The position numbers and the translations under genes are program-made. Under the pieces are notes generated by a model. That model was not told where the DNA came from, did not search any database, and worked only from the letters and a program-made list of their open reading frames with translations. A stretch of DNA of 45,528 nucleotides from assembly GCA_020025885.1 (NCBI GenBank), contig JAHHRJ010000014.1, positions 1 through 45,528 on the forward strand. Reading direction: 5' to 3'. The stretch is from Butyricicoccus sp. (GTDB taxonomy: Bacteria; Bacillota; Clostridia; Oscillospirales; Butyricicoccaceae). Below, one piece after another: positions 8,139 to 16,983 of the stretch. The stretch's first letter is position 1. Each line of letters starts with the position of its first letter.

Positions 8139-8172
8139 AGACCGATGTTTTCTTGAAAGAAAGCATCGGTCT
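8139..8172 (+). terminator. Hairpin after pepF
   Basis: AGACCGATG pairs with CATCGGTCT, with a further TTTCTT/GAAA inner stem. There is no U-tract directly after it. It is followed at once by a second hairpin, so the two may act together. Confidence 0.55.
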
Positions 8173-8173
8173 G

Positions 8174-8199
8174 AGACTGTCGAAGAACTTCAACAGTCT
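8174..8199 (+). terminator. Second hairpin after pepF, terminator-like
   Basis: AGACTGT pairs with ACAGTCT around an inner GAAG/CTTC stem, followed by a T-rich TTTCGTTTT tail. Confidence 0.6.
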
Positions 8200-8325
8200 T
8201 TCGTTTTCAGCAGCCCTTGATATTTGATTCCCATTTGCATGCGCTTATTCCAGATACACACCTGATTTGTATTTTAAGTTACAATCATGTTCTATGTTGC
8301 TGCATTAAAATCTAATTTATGTATC

Positions 8326-8341
8326 GCAAATGATAATTTGC
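8326..8341 (+). promoter_or_regulatory. Inverted repeat in the leader of the AT-rich orphan gene
   Basis: GCAAAT-GATA-ATTTGC is a perfect 6-bp inverted repeat immediately before the ribosome site of the next gene. It could be an operator or an RNA hairpin limiting translation. No good promoter is visible in 8200-8325. Confidence 0.35.
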
Positions 8342-8353
8342 AGAGGTGATGAT

Positions 8354-8752
8354 GTGACAACGACAGAAGCAAGATTAAAAATATCTATGCATGCTGGCAC
8401 AACAGAAAACTTTTCTAACGGTTATAGATATGCTTTAAAATACGGTTTCTCTGACTTAGAAAATATTCAGCATCAGTTTGATGAAATTTTTATATGCCTG
8501 AAGATATTGAAGGAGGATTCTTGTTCTTTATCTTTAAATAAAGAATTGCTTGCAGACTTAAATGAAATACTATGGGGAAGCATTTTATATATCAATTGTC
8601 AGAACGCCAATTATCGTATAGTAGGTGTCTTTGCAGAAGTTTTATCAGAAACGCTCCTGTACCTTCTAGAAAATACAGAAGAACCGTTTATCGCTTTTGA
8701 TAACTATAAGGAAAATTATGATGACATACTGTGCAATACAGTAGAAACATAA
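8354..8752 (+). CDS. Hypothetical protein, AT-rich orphan gene
   Basis: I do not recognise this 132-residue protein. It is acidic overall, has no signal peptide or membrane segment, and looks like a mostly helical soluble protein (for example the stretches around residues 35-70 and 90-115). I chose GTG at 8354, five bases after AGAGGTG; the ATG at 8330 lies inside an inverted repeat. Codon use is clearly A/T-rich compared with pepF upstream and the GDPD gene downstream, which suggests recent acquisition. It is isolated between terminators. Its size and acidity would suit a small immunity or antitoxin-like protein, but nothing in the sequence shows that. Confidence 0.55.
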   Translation: MTTTEARLKISMHAGTTENFSNGYRYALKYGFSDLENIQHQFDEIFICLKILKEDSCSLSLNKELLADLNEILWGSILYINCQNANYRIVGVFAEVLSETLLYLLENTEEPFIAFDNYKENYDDILCNTVET

Positions 8753-8855
8753 GGTTTATAGATCAGAGTATTGATTCAAAACATTATTTTTGAAAAAGAA
8801 ATTGAAACAATTTACGATCTGTAAACATAAACACAATAATTACATATCAAAAACC

Positions 8856-8898
8856 AAGACCGTTGACACACTGCACTGATGCAGAAGTCAACGGTCTT
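8856..8898. terminator. Bidirectional terminator between convergent genes
   Basis: A 12-bp perfect stem AAGACCGTTGAC/GTCAACGGTCTT with an inner CTGCA/TGCAG stem has T-rich tails on both strands. It separates the orphan gene from the converging GDPD gene. Confidence 0.8.
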
Positions 8899-9012
8899 TC
8901 TTGTTTGAAAATTCAAAGCACAGAAAAAACTGCAAGTCGCAACGGAACAACGCCTTTGTCATCTATTTTCATTTGAGCGAAACCAGCGAGATGCAAAATC
9001 CTTCCATTCTTT

Positions 9013-9807
9013 TTAAGATTTCCAGCCTTCCCACCAAGCGGTAAATGCTGCTGTATCATCGGTCTTGAATCCAGTCAAACCACGTGTACAGATCATATTC
9101 CAGCCCTCTGAAGTATCCCCAAGATTGGCAAATACCATCATCCCCCGCGCACGCAGCCAAGCGATGTCTTCACACGCTAGGGCATCAATATCGAGTCCCA
9201 CTTCAAACAGCTTCATCAGTGGGATACGTTCTTTCCATTCTGGGGTCAATCGCCCAATATTTGCCCCCAACTTTACTCCATCTGGCAAGCAATGCAATTT
9301 TACATACTGCTGTATCTCTGTGATCATTGCTGGATCGCTGGCAAAGATCACGCAATCACTCCGCTTATCAAAGCTTTCAAGCAATCTGCATAGCTCTGGC
9401 ATCATGCCTGCCGCCTTGTACTCGATTTCCAGAATCACGCGACGTGTCAGTCCATTGACCCATTCAAACAAATCAGACAGCCGCATGAGCTTTGCTGTGC
9501 GTGTATCCTGTGGGTTATCCTGTCCGAGTAAATGGTTGGCATATGGGATTTGCAACTGTTCCAGCTCTTCCCAAGTGCAATCTTTCACAGCCTTACAGCA
9601 AGGAGTCTCCATCCCATGGGTCATGCGTTCCAGTGTTTCATCATGATGAATGAGGATCACACCATCTTGTGTCATACGGATATCAATTTCCAACCCTTCA
9701 ATTCCAGCATGGTAGGCGGCATGAAAAGCCTCAAGCGTATTCTCCGGCGCAATCTGACAAACTCCACGATGCGCCATTCTCCAAGGTCCGGTGTACTGCT
9801 TTTTCAT
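9013..9807 (-). CDS. Glycerophosphodiester phosphodiesterase family protein
   Basis: The 264-residue product has the GDPD signature: catalytic H13 in AHRG, APENT (20-24), metal ligands E40 and D42 in LEIDI, and the second catalytic histidine in HHD (54-56). Enzymes of this TIM-barrel family release glycerol 3-phosphate from lipid-derived phosphodiesters. No signal peptide is present, so it probably acts in the cytoplasm, like UgpQ. The start at 9807 is set by GAGGAG eight bases upstream; the longer frame to 9846 is not supported. It has its own promoter (9861-9889). Confidence 0.88.
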   Translation of the reverse strand: MKKQYTGPWRMAHRGVCQIAPENTLEAFHAAYHAGIEGLEIDIRMTQDGVILIHHDETLERMTHGMETPCCKAVKDCTWEELEQLQIPYANHLLGQDNPQDTRTAKLMRLSDLFEWVNGLTRRVILEIEYKAAGMMPELCRLLESFDKRSDCVIFASDPAMITEIQQYVKLHCLPDGVKLGANIGRLTPEWKERIPLMKLFEVGLDIDALACEDIAWLRARGMMVFANLGDTSEGWNMICTRGLTGFKTDDTAAFTAWWEGWKS

Positions 9808-9860
9808 GGTGTTCTCCTCTTCCCTGCGGTCAAAACTCCGCCGCACACGTTCTCTGCTTC

Positions 9861-9889
9861 ACTATACTGCGTATACTCAGCAATGTCAA
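9861..9889 (-). promoter_or_regulatory. Promoter of the GDPD gene
   Basis: TTGACA (9884-9889) and TATAGT (9861-9866) are separated by 17 bases on the minus strand. Confidence 0.75.
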
Positions 9890-9935
9890 CAAAATTTCTG
9901 TGATAATTTGCGAACAGCATAACACTTCTCACAGT

Positions 9936-12197
9936 TCACATCGATTGTTCTCTTTTTTTGATACACTTGTAGCAGATTCGAAACTTTGAGGATAACGGCA
10001 TAGGTGCATGACAAATCTTACAGCTATGTCCTTTTTGTGCAAGTTCTCGCAGCAAAAGTTCATTGATTTGCAATGCTGTATTTTCTTTTTCAGTACGCAG
10101 CCAATTAAGGTCTACTGGCTGACGGAACGCTCGACAGAAGGAATAATATAGATCGAGCAACTGGCTGTATAGCTCTAGTCCATCAAGTGATGGCTTGGTT
10201 CTGTGTGGCACTGTAATAGACTTTTGATTTAAATACTGGTCACAGTATAAGAGGAAATAGTCCATTAGTTCTTCATCTCGCTCGTCAAACGGAATAGTTG
10301 CTGCACGCAGGGATTCCTCCTTGCTGAGCATGAGCGCATTTTCTTCGAGTGTTTTTAGGATAAAGATATAGCGGTCAAGGGGCATCTTTTGATAAGGCGC
10401 AATGGCTGGAATGCTGTTCCAAACCTGCAAAACTTCCAAAAGATCATGCTCTACACGCAGCACCAAGTCTGAAAACCCAAGCATTGCCTCTTGAATCGGC
10501 TCGGTTGGGGCGTAAAAGCCCTGCCATAGCACTTCACTCTCCATGAGCGCTGTTACAAAGCCCTCATCATACACACCAAACCGTCCTGCACGTCCACCGA
10601 TCTGACGGAGCTCCGCCGGATATAGCGCACGGCTGTGCTGTCCATCAAACTTGCGATCGCGGGTAAAGATCACACGACGAATCGGGAGATTGAGACCCAT
10701 GCCAATGGCATCTGTCGCCACAAGCACCTTGCTTTCTCCGCGTAGAAAACGTTCCATCTGCATTTTTCTTGTGGCATATGGCAGCGCACCATAAATAATA
10801 GAAGCTTCCACACCTTTTTGTCTCAGGTGCTCTGCAAGATGCAGGACATTCTTTTTAGAAAATGCAATCAGCGCATCCCCTTCCTGAATATCTTCAAGCG
10901 CGATGGGGGCATCCATGAGTGTAAGATCTGCCATGCGTTCATGCTCTGTGATCTCATAGGACTCCCCACAGCTTTCTATGAGCTTCACCAAAATCTCCAC
11001 ACCCTCTGGCGCGGTGCACAGATGAATCTCACTTGCACAACACCCCAAAATCGCACGTGTCCACGCAAAGCCGCGTGCGCTGTCTGCGATCATCTGGCAT
11101 TCATCCACAACTGCTACTTCATAGGTGCGGTGCGGATCGAGCTTCTCCACCGTAGACGCAATGTGTGTCGCACCCAAGCGGATATCTTCTTCCTCGCCGG
11201 TCAGCATGCTGCAATTAACACCACGTGCCAGCATAGACTCCTGCACTTCCAGTGCCAGCAGGCGAAGTGGTGCCAGATAAACGCCGCTTTCTGCCTGTGC
11301 CAAGCGGTTCAGGCTTTGGTATGTCTTGCCTGTATTTGTCCCGCCCACATGGATGATAAATCGGCGTTCCATCATACGTGCCATTGGGTACTCATCTTTG
11401 GGATCAACTGTGATAAGATCGCTCAGCTGTACCCGAATCATCATCGGGATGCAGTCCACGAGATAAATCTGATAGAGCGAATTTGTGAGCAGCTTATGAG
11501 ACGGAAAATCTGGCAGGGATAAAAACTGCGTAAGCTCCTTTGGCGCTTCATGTTTTTCATAATCATAAATCAGGATTGCCGCTGTGCGCAGCAAAGCAGC
11601 TGTATATCGCCCAGAGAGCAGACGATACATTGCTTTTTCCCGCTTTGTCTCACCTTTCCCTAAGTATAGGGCACAAGACGCGATCCGGCTCGGACTCTTT
11701 AAAAATTTGCTGTATCGCCCTTCCGTCATTTCCATGACTTCGCGCAGTTCATTCTGTGCTTCTGCAACTGTGCGCAGGATGGGTACACGTTCTTGCAGAA
11801 CAGCCTGCTGGATGCCCTCATGCAGCCGCCGTACCAAAAGCTGTGCCGTCTGATCGCCCTCTGTCATCTCTTCCAAAGCTTGCGCATCAAATGCCTGAGA
11901 AAGTGCCTCACAAGCATTGATCGTGCGTTGTTGACGTGCTTCCTGTTTTGCTGAGCGGCACTCTGCACGCTTTGCATGGCGTCTTGCCGCACGATCCAAC
12001 ATTCCACGGATATCTGCACGCTCAGAGAACTTCTCAACATCAGAAGCCTTCCACAGGGCAACCTTTTTCTTGCGATTGGGATGGTGGGGATTTACTCCCA
12101 TGGTTGGTTTTGGTAATCTCGCAATGATCGCATCTGTCCACCCGATTGCATATAGATCCCCAACTGTCAGCATCTGCGGTATATTTGATTCATCCAT
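9936..12197 (-). CDS. Suv3-like superfamily 2 RNA/DNA helicase with C-terminal zinc-binding cysteines
   Basis: The helicase core of this 753-residue protein matches the Suv3 pattern closely: motif I GGTNTGKTY (285-293), motif II VDECQM (364-369), motif V ATDAIGMGLNLP (494-505) and motif VI GGRAGRFG (534-541). Suv3 is best known as the mitochondrial degradosome RNA helicase, so an RNA-remodelling role is plausible. Residues 1-60 contain a small basic region, and about 60-270 are helical and of unknown function. The C terminus holds C726-x2-C729 and C742-x2-C745, a likely zinc ribbon. The ATG at 12197 follows GGAGG by 9 bases. The gene is monocistronic or co-transcribed after rpmB. The substrate is not known. 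Confidence 0.82.
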   Translation of the reverse strand: MDESNIPQMLTVGDLYAIGWTDAIIARLPKPTMGVNPHHPNRKKKVALWKASDVEKFSERADIRGMLDRAARRHAKRAECRSAKQEARQQRTINACEALSQAFDAQALEEMTEGDQTAQLLVRRLHEGIQQAVLQERVPILRTVAEAQNELREVMEMTEGRYSKFLKSPSRIASCALYLGKGETKREKAMYRLLSGRYTAALLRTAAILIYDYEKHEAPKELTQFLSLPDFPSHKLLTNSLYQIYLVDCIPMMIRVQLSDLITVDPKDEYPMARMMERRFIIHVGGTNTGKTYQSLNRLAQAESGVYLAPLRLLALEVQESMLARGVNCSMLTGEEEDIRLGATHIASTVEKLDPHRTYEVAVVDECQMIADSARGFAWTRAILGCCASEIHLCTAPEGVEILVKLIESCGESYEITEHERMADLTLMDAPIALEDIQEGDALIAFSKKNVLHLAEHLRQKGVEASIIYGALPYATRKMQMERFLRGESKVLVATDAIGMGLNLPIRRVIFTRDRKFDGQHSRALYPAELRQIGGRAGRFGVYDEGFVTALMESEVLWQGFYAPTEPIQEAMLGFSDLVLRVEHDLLEVLQVWNSIPAIAPYQKMPLDRYIFILKTLEENALMLSKEESLRAATIPFDERDEELMDYFLLYCDQYLNQKSITVPHRTKPSLDGLELYSQLLDLYYSFCRAFRQPVDLNWLRTEKENTALQINELLLRELAQKGHSCKICHAPMPLSSKFRICYKCIKKREQSM

Positions 12198-12306
12198 TGC
12201 AGAAAACCTCCAAAATCAATTTATTTTCATCTGTATCTTAAAATTCTTTGTTTCTCATTTTCAGAAATGTAATGCTTCCCCATATTTTCTCAAATCATGG
12301 TATGAA

Positions 12307-12336
12307 AAAAGCGCCCGCAGACTTGCGAGCGCTTTT
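12307..12336 (-). terminator. Terminator after rpmB
   Basis: A GC-rich stem (AAAAGCGC paired with GCGCTTTT, plus an inner CGCA/TGCG stem) is followed by a T-run on the minus strand, 13 bases past the rpmB stop. Confidence 0.8.
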
Positions 12337-12348
12337 GGCAATCAACAA

Positions 12349-12537
12349 TTAGATGGCACGGGTAACCTTGCCGGAGCGGAGGCACCGAGTACATACGTTG
12401 ATATGGCGGGGAGTACCATCGACCAGAGCCTTTACACGACGAACGTTAGGCTTCCATGTTCTGTTAGAACGTCTGTGAGAGTGGGACACCTTGATACCAA
12501 AGGTCACGCCCTTGCCGCAAATATCGCACTTTGCCAT
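12349..12537 (-). CDS. rpmB: 50S ribosomal protein L28
   Basis: The 62-residue protein matches bacterial L28: it opens MAKCDICGKG, has the SHSHRRSNRTWKPN core and ends with CTRCLRSGKV. The CxxC pairs near residues 4-7 and 49-52 mark the zinc-binding (C+) form. It is a structural protein of the large ribosomal subunit. The start has an AAGGAGGTG site 10 bases upstream. As in many Firmicutes it is transcribed alone, with its own promoter and terminator. Confidence 0.96.
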   Translation of the reverse strand: MAKCDICGKGVTFGIKVSHSHRRSNRTWKPNVRRVKALVDGTPRHINVCTRCLRSGKVTRAI

Positions 12538-12582
12538 TTTTCCTGCACCTCCTTATCTAAAAGGCATTGAGTAACGCATATT

Positions 12583-12611
12583 ATGTTATCACAACTTTTC
12601 AAGGAATGCAA
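12583..12611 (-). promoter_or_regulatory. Promoter of rpmB
   Basis: TTGCAT (12606-12611) and TAACAT (12583-12588), 17 bases apart, on the minus strand. Confidence 0.5.
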
Positions 12612-12670
12612 GTGTTTCTGACAATTTATTTTTAAAAAATAAAATTCTCCCTCCCGTTTTCTTCCAGCCA

Positions 12671-12699
12671 TTGAAAAGCAGGACAAGCTCCGTTATAAT
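12671..12699 (+). promoter_or_regulatory. Promoter of hprK
   Basis: TTGAAA (12671-12676) and a perfect TATAAT (12694-12699) are separated by 17 bases. Confidence 0.8.
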
Positions 12700-12739
12700 A
12701 AGAGTATCTTACTTACGCACGGTAGGAGGAATTAAAAAT

Positions 12740-13675
12740 ATGCAATTAAAAGAATTTGGTGTTTGTCTGGGCGACCTCATTCAGGAGTTTAACTTCGAGG
12801 TCATTTATGGTCCAGAAAACTTTGAACACGTCGAAATCACAAAGACCGATGTCAACCGTCCTGCGCTTCAGCTCGCCGGATTTTTTGACTACTTTGACCC
12901 CAACCGGATCCAAATTATGGGTAAGGTTGAAACCACCTATGTTGAGCAAATGTCCCATGAAGAGCGCGCGCTGTGCTTTGATAAGCTATTTGCCTCTGGC
13001 ATCCCTGTTATGATCGTTTCCCGCAACATTGATGTTTTCCCAGAGTGCCTTGCTGCTGCGCAGAAATACAATGTACCACTTCTGCGCTCCAACGAATTCA
13101 CCTCGACCATTATCAATTCCCTTGTTGCATCCCTCAAGGTATCTCTCGCGCCGCGTATTACACTGCACGGTGTTCTGGTTGAGATCTATGGTCAGGGCGT
13201 TCTTTTGCTTGGTGACTCTGGTGTTGGTAAGTCTGAGACCGCAATTGAGCTTGTAAAGCGCGGACATCGTCTGATTGCAGATGATGCTGTTGAGATCAAA
13301 CGTGTATCCGACCGCACACTGGTTGGCTCTTCTCCTGATGTCATCCGTTACTTTATCGAGCTGCGTGGCATTGGCATTGTTGACGTACGCCGCATCTTTG
13401 GTGTCGGTTCAGTCAAGCTCACAGAAAAGGTTGAACTTGTCATCAATCTGGAGCCTTGGGAAGAAGGCAAGCAGTATGATCGTCTGGGTCTCGAAGGTCA
13501 AACCACCAGCATCCTTGATATCACTGTGCCCTCTTTGACCATCCCAGTTCGTCCTGGACGTAACTTGGCAGTTATCATTGAGGTTGCCGCTATGAACGAC
13601 CGTTATAAAAAAATGGGATTCAATGCCGCAAAGGATTTGCAGGATCGCATGCTCAAATCATTTGGCAACAATTAA
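12740..13675 (+). CDS. hprK: HPr kinase/phosphorylase
   Basis: The 311-residue enzyme has an N-terminal regulatory domain (about 1-130) and a C-terminal kinase domain. It carries the Walker A loop GDSGVGKS (158-165), IADDAVEI just after it, and the HprK signature ELRGIGIVDVRRIFG. It phosphorylates or dephosphorylates Ser46 of HPr in response to glycolytic intermediates, driving CcpA-dependent carbon catabolite repression. The ATG at 12740 follows AGGAGG by 10 bases; the longer frame would begin inside the promoter. A terminator follows, but the next genes (PHP phosphatase, ROK kinase) run in the same direction and also concern sugar phosphates. Confidence 0.96.
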   Translation: MQLKEFGVCLGDLIQEFNFEVIYGPENFEHVEITKTDVNRPALQLAGFFDYFDPNRIQIMGKVETTYVEQMSHEERALCFDKLFASGIPVMIVSRNIDVFPECLAAAQKYNVPLLRSNEFTSTIINSLVASLKVSLAPRITLHGVLVEIYGQGVLLLGDSGVGKSETAIELVKRGHRLIADDAVEIKRVSDRTLVGSSPDVIRYFIELRGIGIVDVRRIFGVGSVKLTEKVELVINLEPWEEGKQYDRLGLEGQTTSILDITVPSLTIPVRPGRNLAVIIEVAAMNDRYKKMGFNAAKDLQDRMLKSFGNN

Positions 13676-13687
13676 CAGCCCGTTTTC

Positions 13688-13716
13688 AAAAAAGGCAGGT
13701 TGCTCCCTGCCTTTTT
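13688..13716 (+). terminator. Terminator after hprK
   Basis: A GGCAGG/CCTGCC stem flanked by an A-run and a T-run lies just past the hprK stop. Confidence 0.85.
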
Positions 13717-13755
13717 CTATTCTGATAAGATTATTACCCGAAAGGAGGCTGTTCT

Positions 13756-14490
13756 GTGCAAATCATTGCCGACCTTCATACACATACCTGCGTATCACAC
13801 CATGCATTTTCTACGCTGCGTGAGATGGCAGAAGGTGCAAAAGATGCCGGACTTTCTGCCATTGCAATCACCGATCACGGTCCCGTTATGGAAGATGGAG
13901 CCCATCCGTGGCATTTTTCCAATCTTGCTATCGTCCCCCGCAATATTGGCGGCGTTGCTGTGATTCGCGGTGCAGAACTCAATATCATGCCGCCGCTTGG
14001 CGGCATCGATCCGCTCCCCCTGCATATCCTCAAATCGCTTGATTGGGTCATTGCATCCTTTCACGAGCCCGTATTCCGCCCCTCAAAACCAGAAATTCAC
14101 ACAAAGTCGCTGGAAAATATCCTGCAAAATCCTTATGTGAATTGTCTTGGGCATCTCGGTGACCCACGCTTTGACTTTGACCATGAGGCGATCATTTCTC
14201 AATGCAACACCTATGGTAAGATTGTGGAGATCAATAACAATTCCGTTCTTGTACGACGCGGCAGTTCAGAAAACTGCGCGGATATCCTTCGGCTTTGCAA
14301 GCAATACGAAGTGCCCATCGTCGTCAACAGTGATTCTCACGTTCAGTATACCGTTGGTGGCTTTGATAACGCACTTGCACTTTTAAATGAAATCGACTTC
14401 CCCGCGCATTTGGTTCTCAATGCATCCCGTGACCGACTTGCGGGCTGGTTCCGCACACATCGCGGACTTGAACTTTTTCCCCAAGCATAA
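13756..14490 (+). CDS. PHP-domain phosphatase (YcdX-like)
   Basis: The 244-residue protein starts with the PHP metal motif DLHTHT (6-11) and continues with HHAF, ITDHGP and further histidine/aspartate ligands, ending with a conserved NSDSH element. YcdX-type PHP proteins bind three metal ions and hydrolyse small phosphate esters; the substrate is unknown. The start codon is GTG at 13756, seven bases after AAAGGAGG. It lies between hprK and a ROK kinase, with 35 bases to the latter, so the two probably form an operon. Histidinol-phosphatase activity is an alternative, but no his genes are near. Confidence 0.8.
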   Translation: MQIIADLHTHTCVSHHAFSTLREMAEGAKDAGLSAIAITDHGPVMEDGAHPWHFSNLAIVPRNIGGVAVIRGAELNIMPPLGGIDPLPLHILKSLDWVIASFHEPVFRPSKPEIHTKSLENILQNPYVNCLGHLGDPRFDFDHEAIISQCNTYGKIVEINNNSVLVRRGSSENCADILRLCKQYEVPIVVNSDSHVQYTVGGFDNALALLNEIDFPAHLVLNASRDRLAGWFRTHRGLELFPQA

Positions 14491-14525
14491 ACCATTGATT
14501 TGATTCTTTTAGGAGGAATCCCCTT

Positions 14526-15455
14526 ATGATGAGACTTGGCATTGATTTAGGCGGCACCAATACAGTTGCTGGTCTATGCACCACAGACGGACAGCTAATA
14601 GATAAAGTATCTGCCCCTACCACAACCGGTGACGCAGATTCGCTATGCCGCACGATGCGTGAGCTGTGTGTTGCCCTGTGCGAAAAGCATAATATTGCAA
14701 AAGATGAAATCGAGCAAATTGGAATCGGTCTGCCCGGCGCGATCGTAAAGTCTACCTGCACTTTGAAATTCGGCACCAACCTCGGCATATCCAATGTATG
14801 CTTTGCGCACGCTTTTGAGCCAGAGTTCTCCTGTCCTGTTGCGATTGATAATGATGCAAACTGCGCAGCACTCGGCGAGTTTGCAGGTGGTGCTGGACGT
14901 GGCAGCGAAAACATGCTGATGGTCACTCTGGGTACTGGCGTTGGCGGCGGCATCGTGCTGGGCGGCAAGCTGTTTACCGGACGTGATGACCTCGCAGGTG
15001 AAATCGGTCATATGGTTCTTGTTCCAAATGGTGCACCTTGCAACTGTGGCAGGAAGGGTTGCTTCGAGACTTACGCCTCCGCAACTGGACTGATTCGATT
15101 GGCGCAGGAAGCACTTGCGCAGGACAAGGACTCCATTCTGCATGCGTGGACCAAGGACAGCAAGCTCAATGCCAAGATGGTTTGTGATGCATGCGACGCA
15201 GGAGATGCACTGGCGCAGCGTGTTTTTGCAGATTACTGTGATTACCTTGCCTGCGGTCTGACCAACCTTGTGAATGTCTTTCAGCCCGATTCGATCGTCA
15301 TCGGCGGCGGTGTTGCAGGATATGGAGAAAAACTGTTCGCACCACTGCGCGAGCGTGTGCATGCCGAGCAATTCCATGTTTCTTCAGAAGGCACCCCCAT
15401 CCGCGGCGCAACCCTTGGCAATGATGCAGGCATCATCGGTGCTGCACTTTTGTAA
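14526..15455 (+). CDS. ROK family glucokinase
   Basis: The 309-residue protein has the ATP-binding GIDLGGTNT start (5-13), the second phosphate motif LGTGVGGGI, and the ROK zinc signature with H162, C172, C174 and C179 (CNCGRKGCFE). It phosphorylates glucose or a related hexose with ATP. Glucokinase is the likeliest activity, but N-acetylmannosamine or fructokinase activity cannot be excluded by eye. AGGAGG precedes the first of two adjacent ATG codons by 9 bases. It follows the PHP phosphatase closely, suggesting co-expression; the hprK neighbourhood points to carbon control. Confidence 0.85.
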   Translation: MMRLGIDLGGTNTVAGLCTTDGQLIDKVSAPTTTGDADSLCRTMRELCVALCEKHNIAKDEIEQIGIGLPGAIVKSTCTLKFGTNLGISNVCFAHAFEPEFSCPVAIDNDANCAALGEFAGGAGRGSENMLMVTLGTGVGGGIVLGGKLFTGRDDLAGEIGHMVLVPNGAPCNCGRKGCFETYASATGLIRLAQEALAQDKDSILHAWTKDSKLNAKMVCDACDAGDALAQRVFADYCDYLACGLTNLVNVFQPDSIVIGGGVAGYGEKLFAPLRERVHAEQFHVSSEGTPIRGATLGNDAGIIGAALL

Positions 15456-15503
15456 GCAAAATTTGTAATTTATTACCAATTTTTATCGAATGATGCATTT
15501 TTC

Positions 15504-15532
15504 TTGATTATTCAAGGGTTTTTTGTTATAAT
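15504..15532 (+). promoter_or_regulatory. Promoter of the secreted amidase gene
   Basis: TTGATT (15504-15509) and TATAAT (15527-15532) are separated by 17 bases. Confidence 0.75.
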
Positions 15533-15583
15533 GTAACATACAGTATTTTGTATTCACCTCCGGACAAAAAGGAAGACGCATCT

Positions 15584-16972
15584 ATGAAACGATTGGTTGC
15601 AAGCATTTTAGCTGCTTCCCTGCTCACTTCAGCAGCAAGTGCCCTAGGACATGACCCCGAACATGTTGGCACTTCTACTACGAGCACCGCACAATCCCAA
15701 GATACCGTCATTGCCGCTTCTTCTACTGCACATCCTGCTGTTATGACCGTTCTGCTCAATGGTATGCAGGTCAAGCCGGTTGGCTACAATATCAACGGCA
15801 ATAACTATTACAAGCTGCGCGATATTGCACAGATCCTCACAGGCAGCACCGCACAATTTGGTGTAAACTGGGATAAAAACACACGCACCATGCAGCTTAC
15901 CCCCGGCGTTACTTATACGCCAGTCGGCGGCGAGCTTGGTGCGATCCCAACCAAGAAAGCCATAGCCAAGCCCTCCACGGAGCAAGTACAGATCAACCAT
16001 ACAGCGGCAGATTTGACTGCTTACAACGTGGATGGATACAACTATTTTAAGCTTGTGGATCTTGGCAATGCATTCGGCTTTGCAGTTGAATATGAAGCAG
16101 CAACACGCACAGTTGTTATGAACACACCACCCGCGCAAGCACCACAAGAGGAGCCGAAACCACCGGTTTCCTCTCATCCAATGGTTGATTTGCAGCCGTC
16201 AATCGAGACACCGCAACAGCCTACCGAGCCCGAAAAACCGGCAAAGCCCGATGTTCCAAACGAACCTCACTTTCCAGAAACATCAAATCCCCCTTCAACA
16301 CCACCATCTAACCCCTTAGCACTGGATGGCAAACTTAAAATCTGGATTGATCCCGGACATGGCGGTTCTGATAGCGGAAACAGTGCAACTTGTACCATTC
16401 CATTTGATGATTACTGGGGCGTACATCACGAAGGAAACACAAAAATCTATGAAAAGGATTTTAACCTCGCAGTTTCCTTGATTCTCCAGCAAATGCTCGA
16501 AGAAGCTGGCGTTGAAGTACGCATGACGCGTACCGATGACACCACTGTCACACCAAATGAACGTCAAAAACTGTTCTCCACAGAGGGGCAGACTTATGAC
16601 ATGATTTTCAGTGTCCATCACAATGGTTATAGCACCTCCACACCGCAAGGTGCAGAGATTCTCATTCAGGTTGCCTATGAAAACGGTGGTCCCGGACGAG
16701 AATTTGGTGAAATACTCAAATCAGAGTATGATGCCATTGGACAGACTTGGCGCAGATTTGTATTTGCACGCAGCAACAGTGACCATAGCAAGGATTACTA
16801 CTTTGTTCTGCGTGCCGCACAGAAGGCCAATGCCCTTGCATTTATCAGCGAATTTTGCTTTATGAGCAATGCACAGGATCAGCTATGGATGCTTTCCACG
16901 GAGCGTCTGGAAGCACAGGCAAAGGCACAATACAATGCCATTATGAAGTATTTTGAAACACACCCATATTAA
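15584..16972 (+). CDS. Secreted N-acetylmuramoyl-L-alanine amidase with stalk domain
   Basis: The 462-residue protein begins with a signal peptide (MKRL then a hydrophobic core, cleavage near residue 21). Next come two copies of a copper-amine-oxidase-N-like stalk motif (NYYKLRDIA and NYFKLVDLG), then a Pro/Glu-rich linker (about 185-250) and a C-terminal Amidase_3 domain. Zinc and catalytic residues are visible in DPGHGG, SVHHNG and FISEF. Such enzymes cut the bond between muramic acid and the stem peptide during growth or cell separation. The start at 15584 follows GGAAG by 8 bases. The next gene follows 11 bases after the stop. Confidence 0.9.
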   Translation: MKRLVASILAASLLTSAASALGHDPEHVGTSTTSTAQSQDTVIAASSTAHPAVMTVLLNGMQVKPVGYNINGNNYYKLRDIAQILTGSTAQFGVNWDKNTRTMQLTPGVTYTPVGGELGAIPTKKAIAKPSTEQVQINHTAADLTAYNVDGYNYFKLVDLGNAFGFAVEYEAATRTVVMNTPPAQAPQEEPKPPVSSHPMVDLQPSIETPQQPTEPEKPAKPDVPNEPHFPETSNPPSTPPSNPLALDGKLKIWIDPGHGGSDSGNSATCTIPFDDYWGVHHEGNTKIYEKDFNLAVSLILQQMLEEAGVEVRMTRTDDTTVTPNERQKLFSTEGQTYDMIFSVHHNGYSTSTPQGAEILIQVAYENGGPGREFGEILKSEYDAIGQTWRRFVFARSNSDHSKDYYFVLRAAQKANALAFISEFCFMSNAQDQLWMLSTERLEAQAKAQYNAIMKYFETHPY

Positions 16973-16983
16973 GGAGATTTTCC

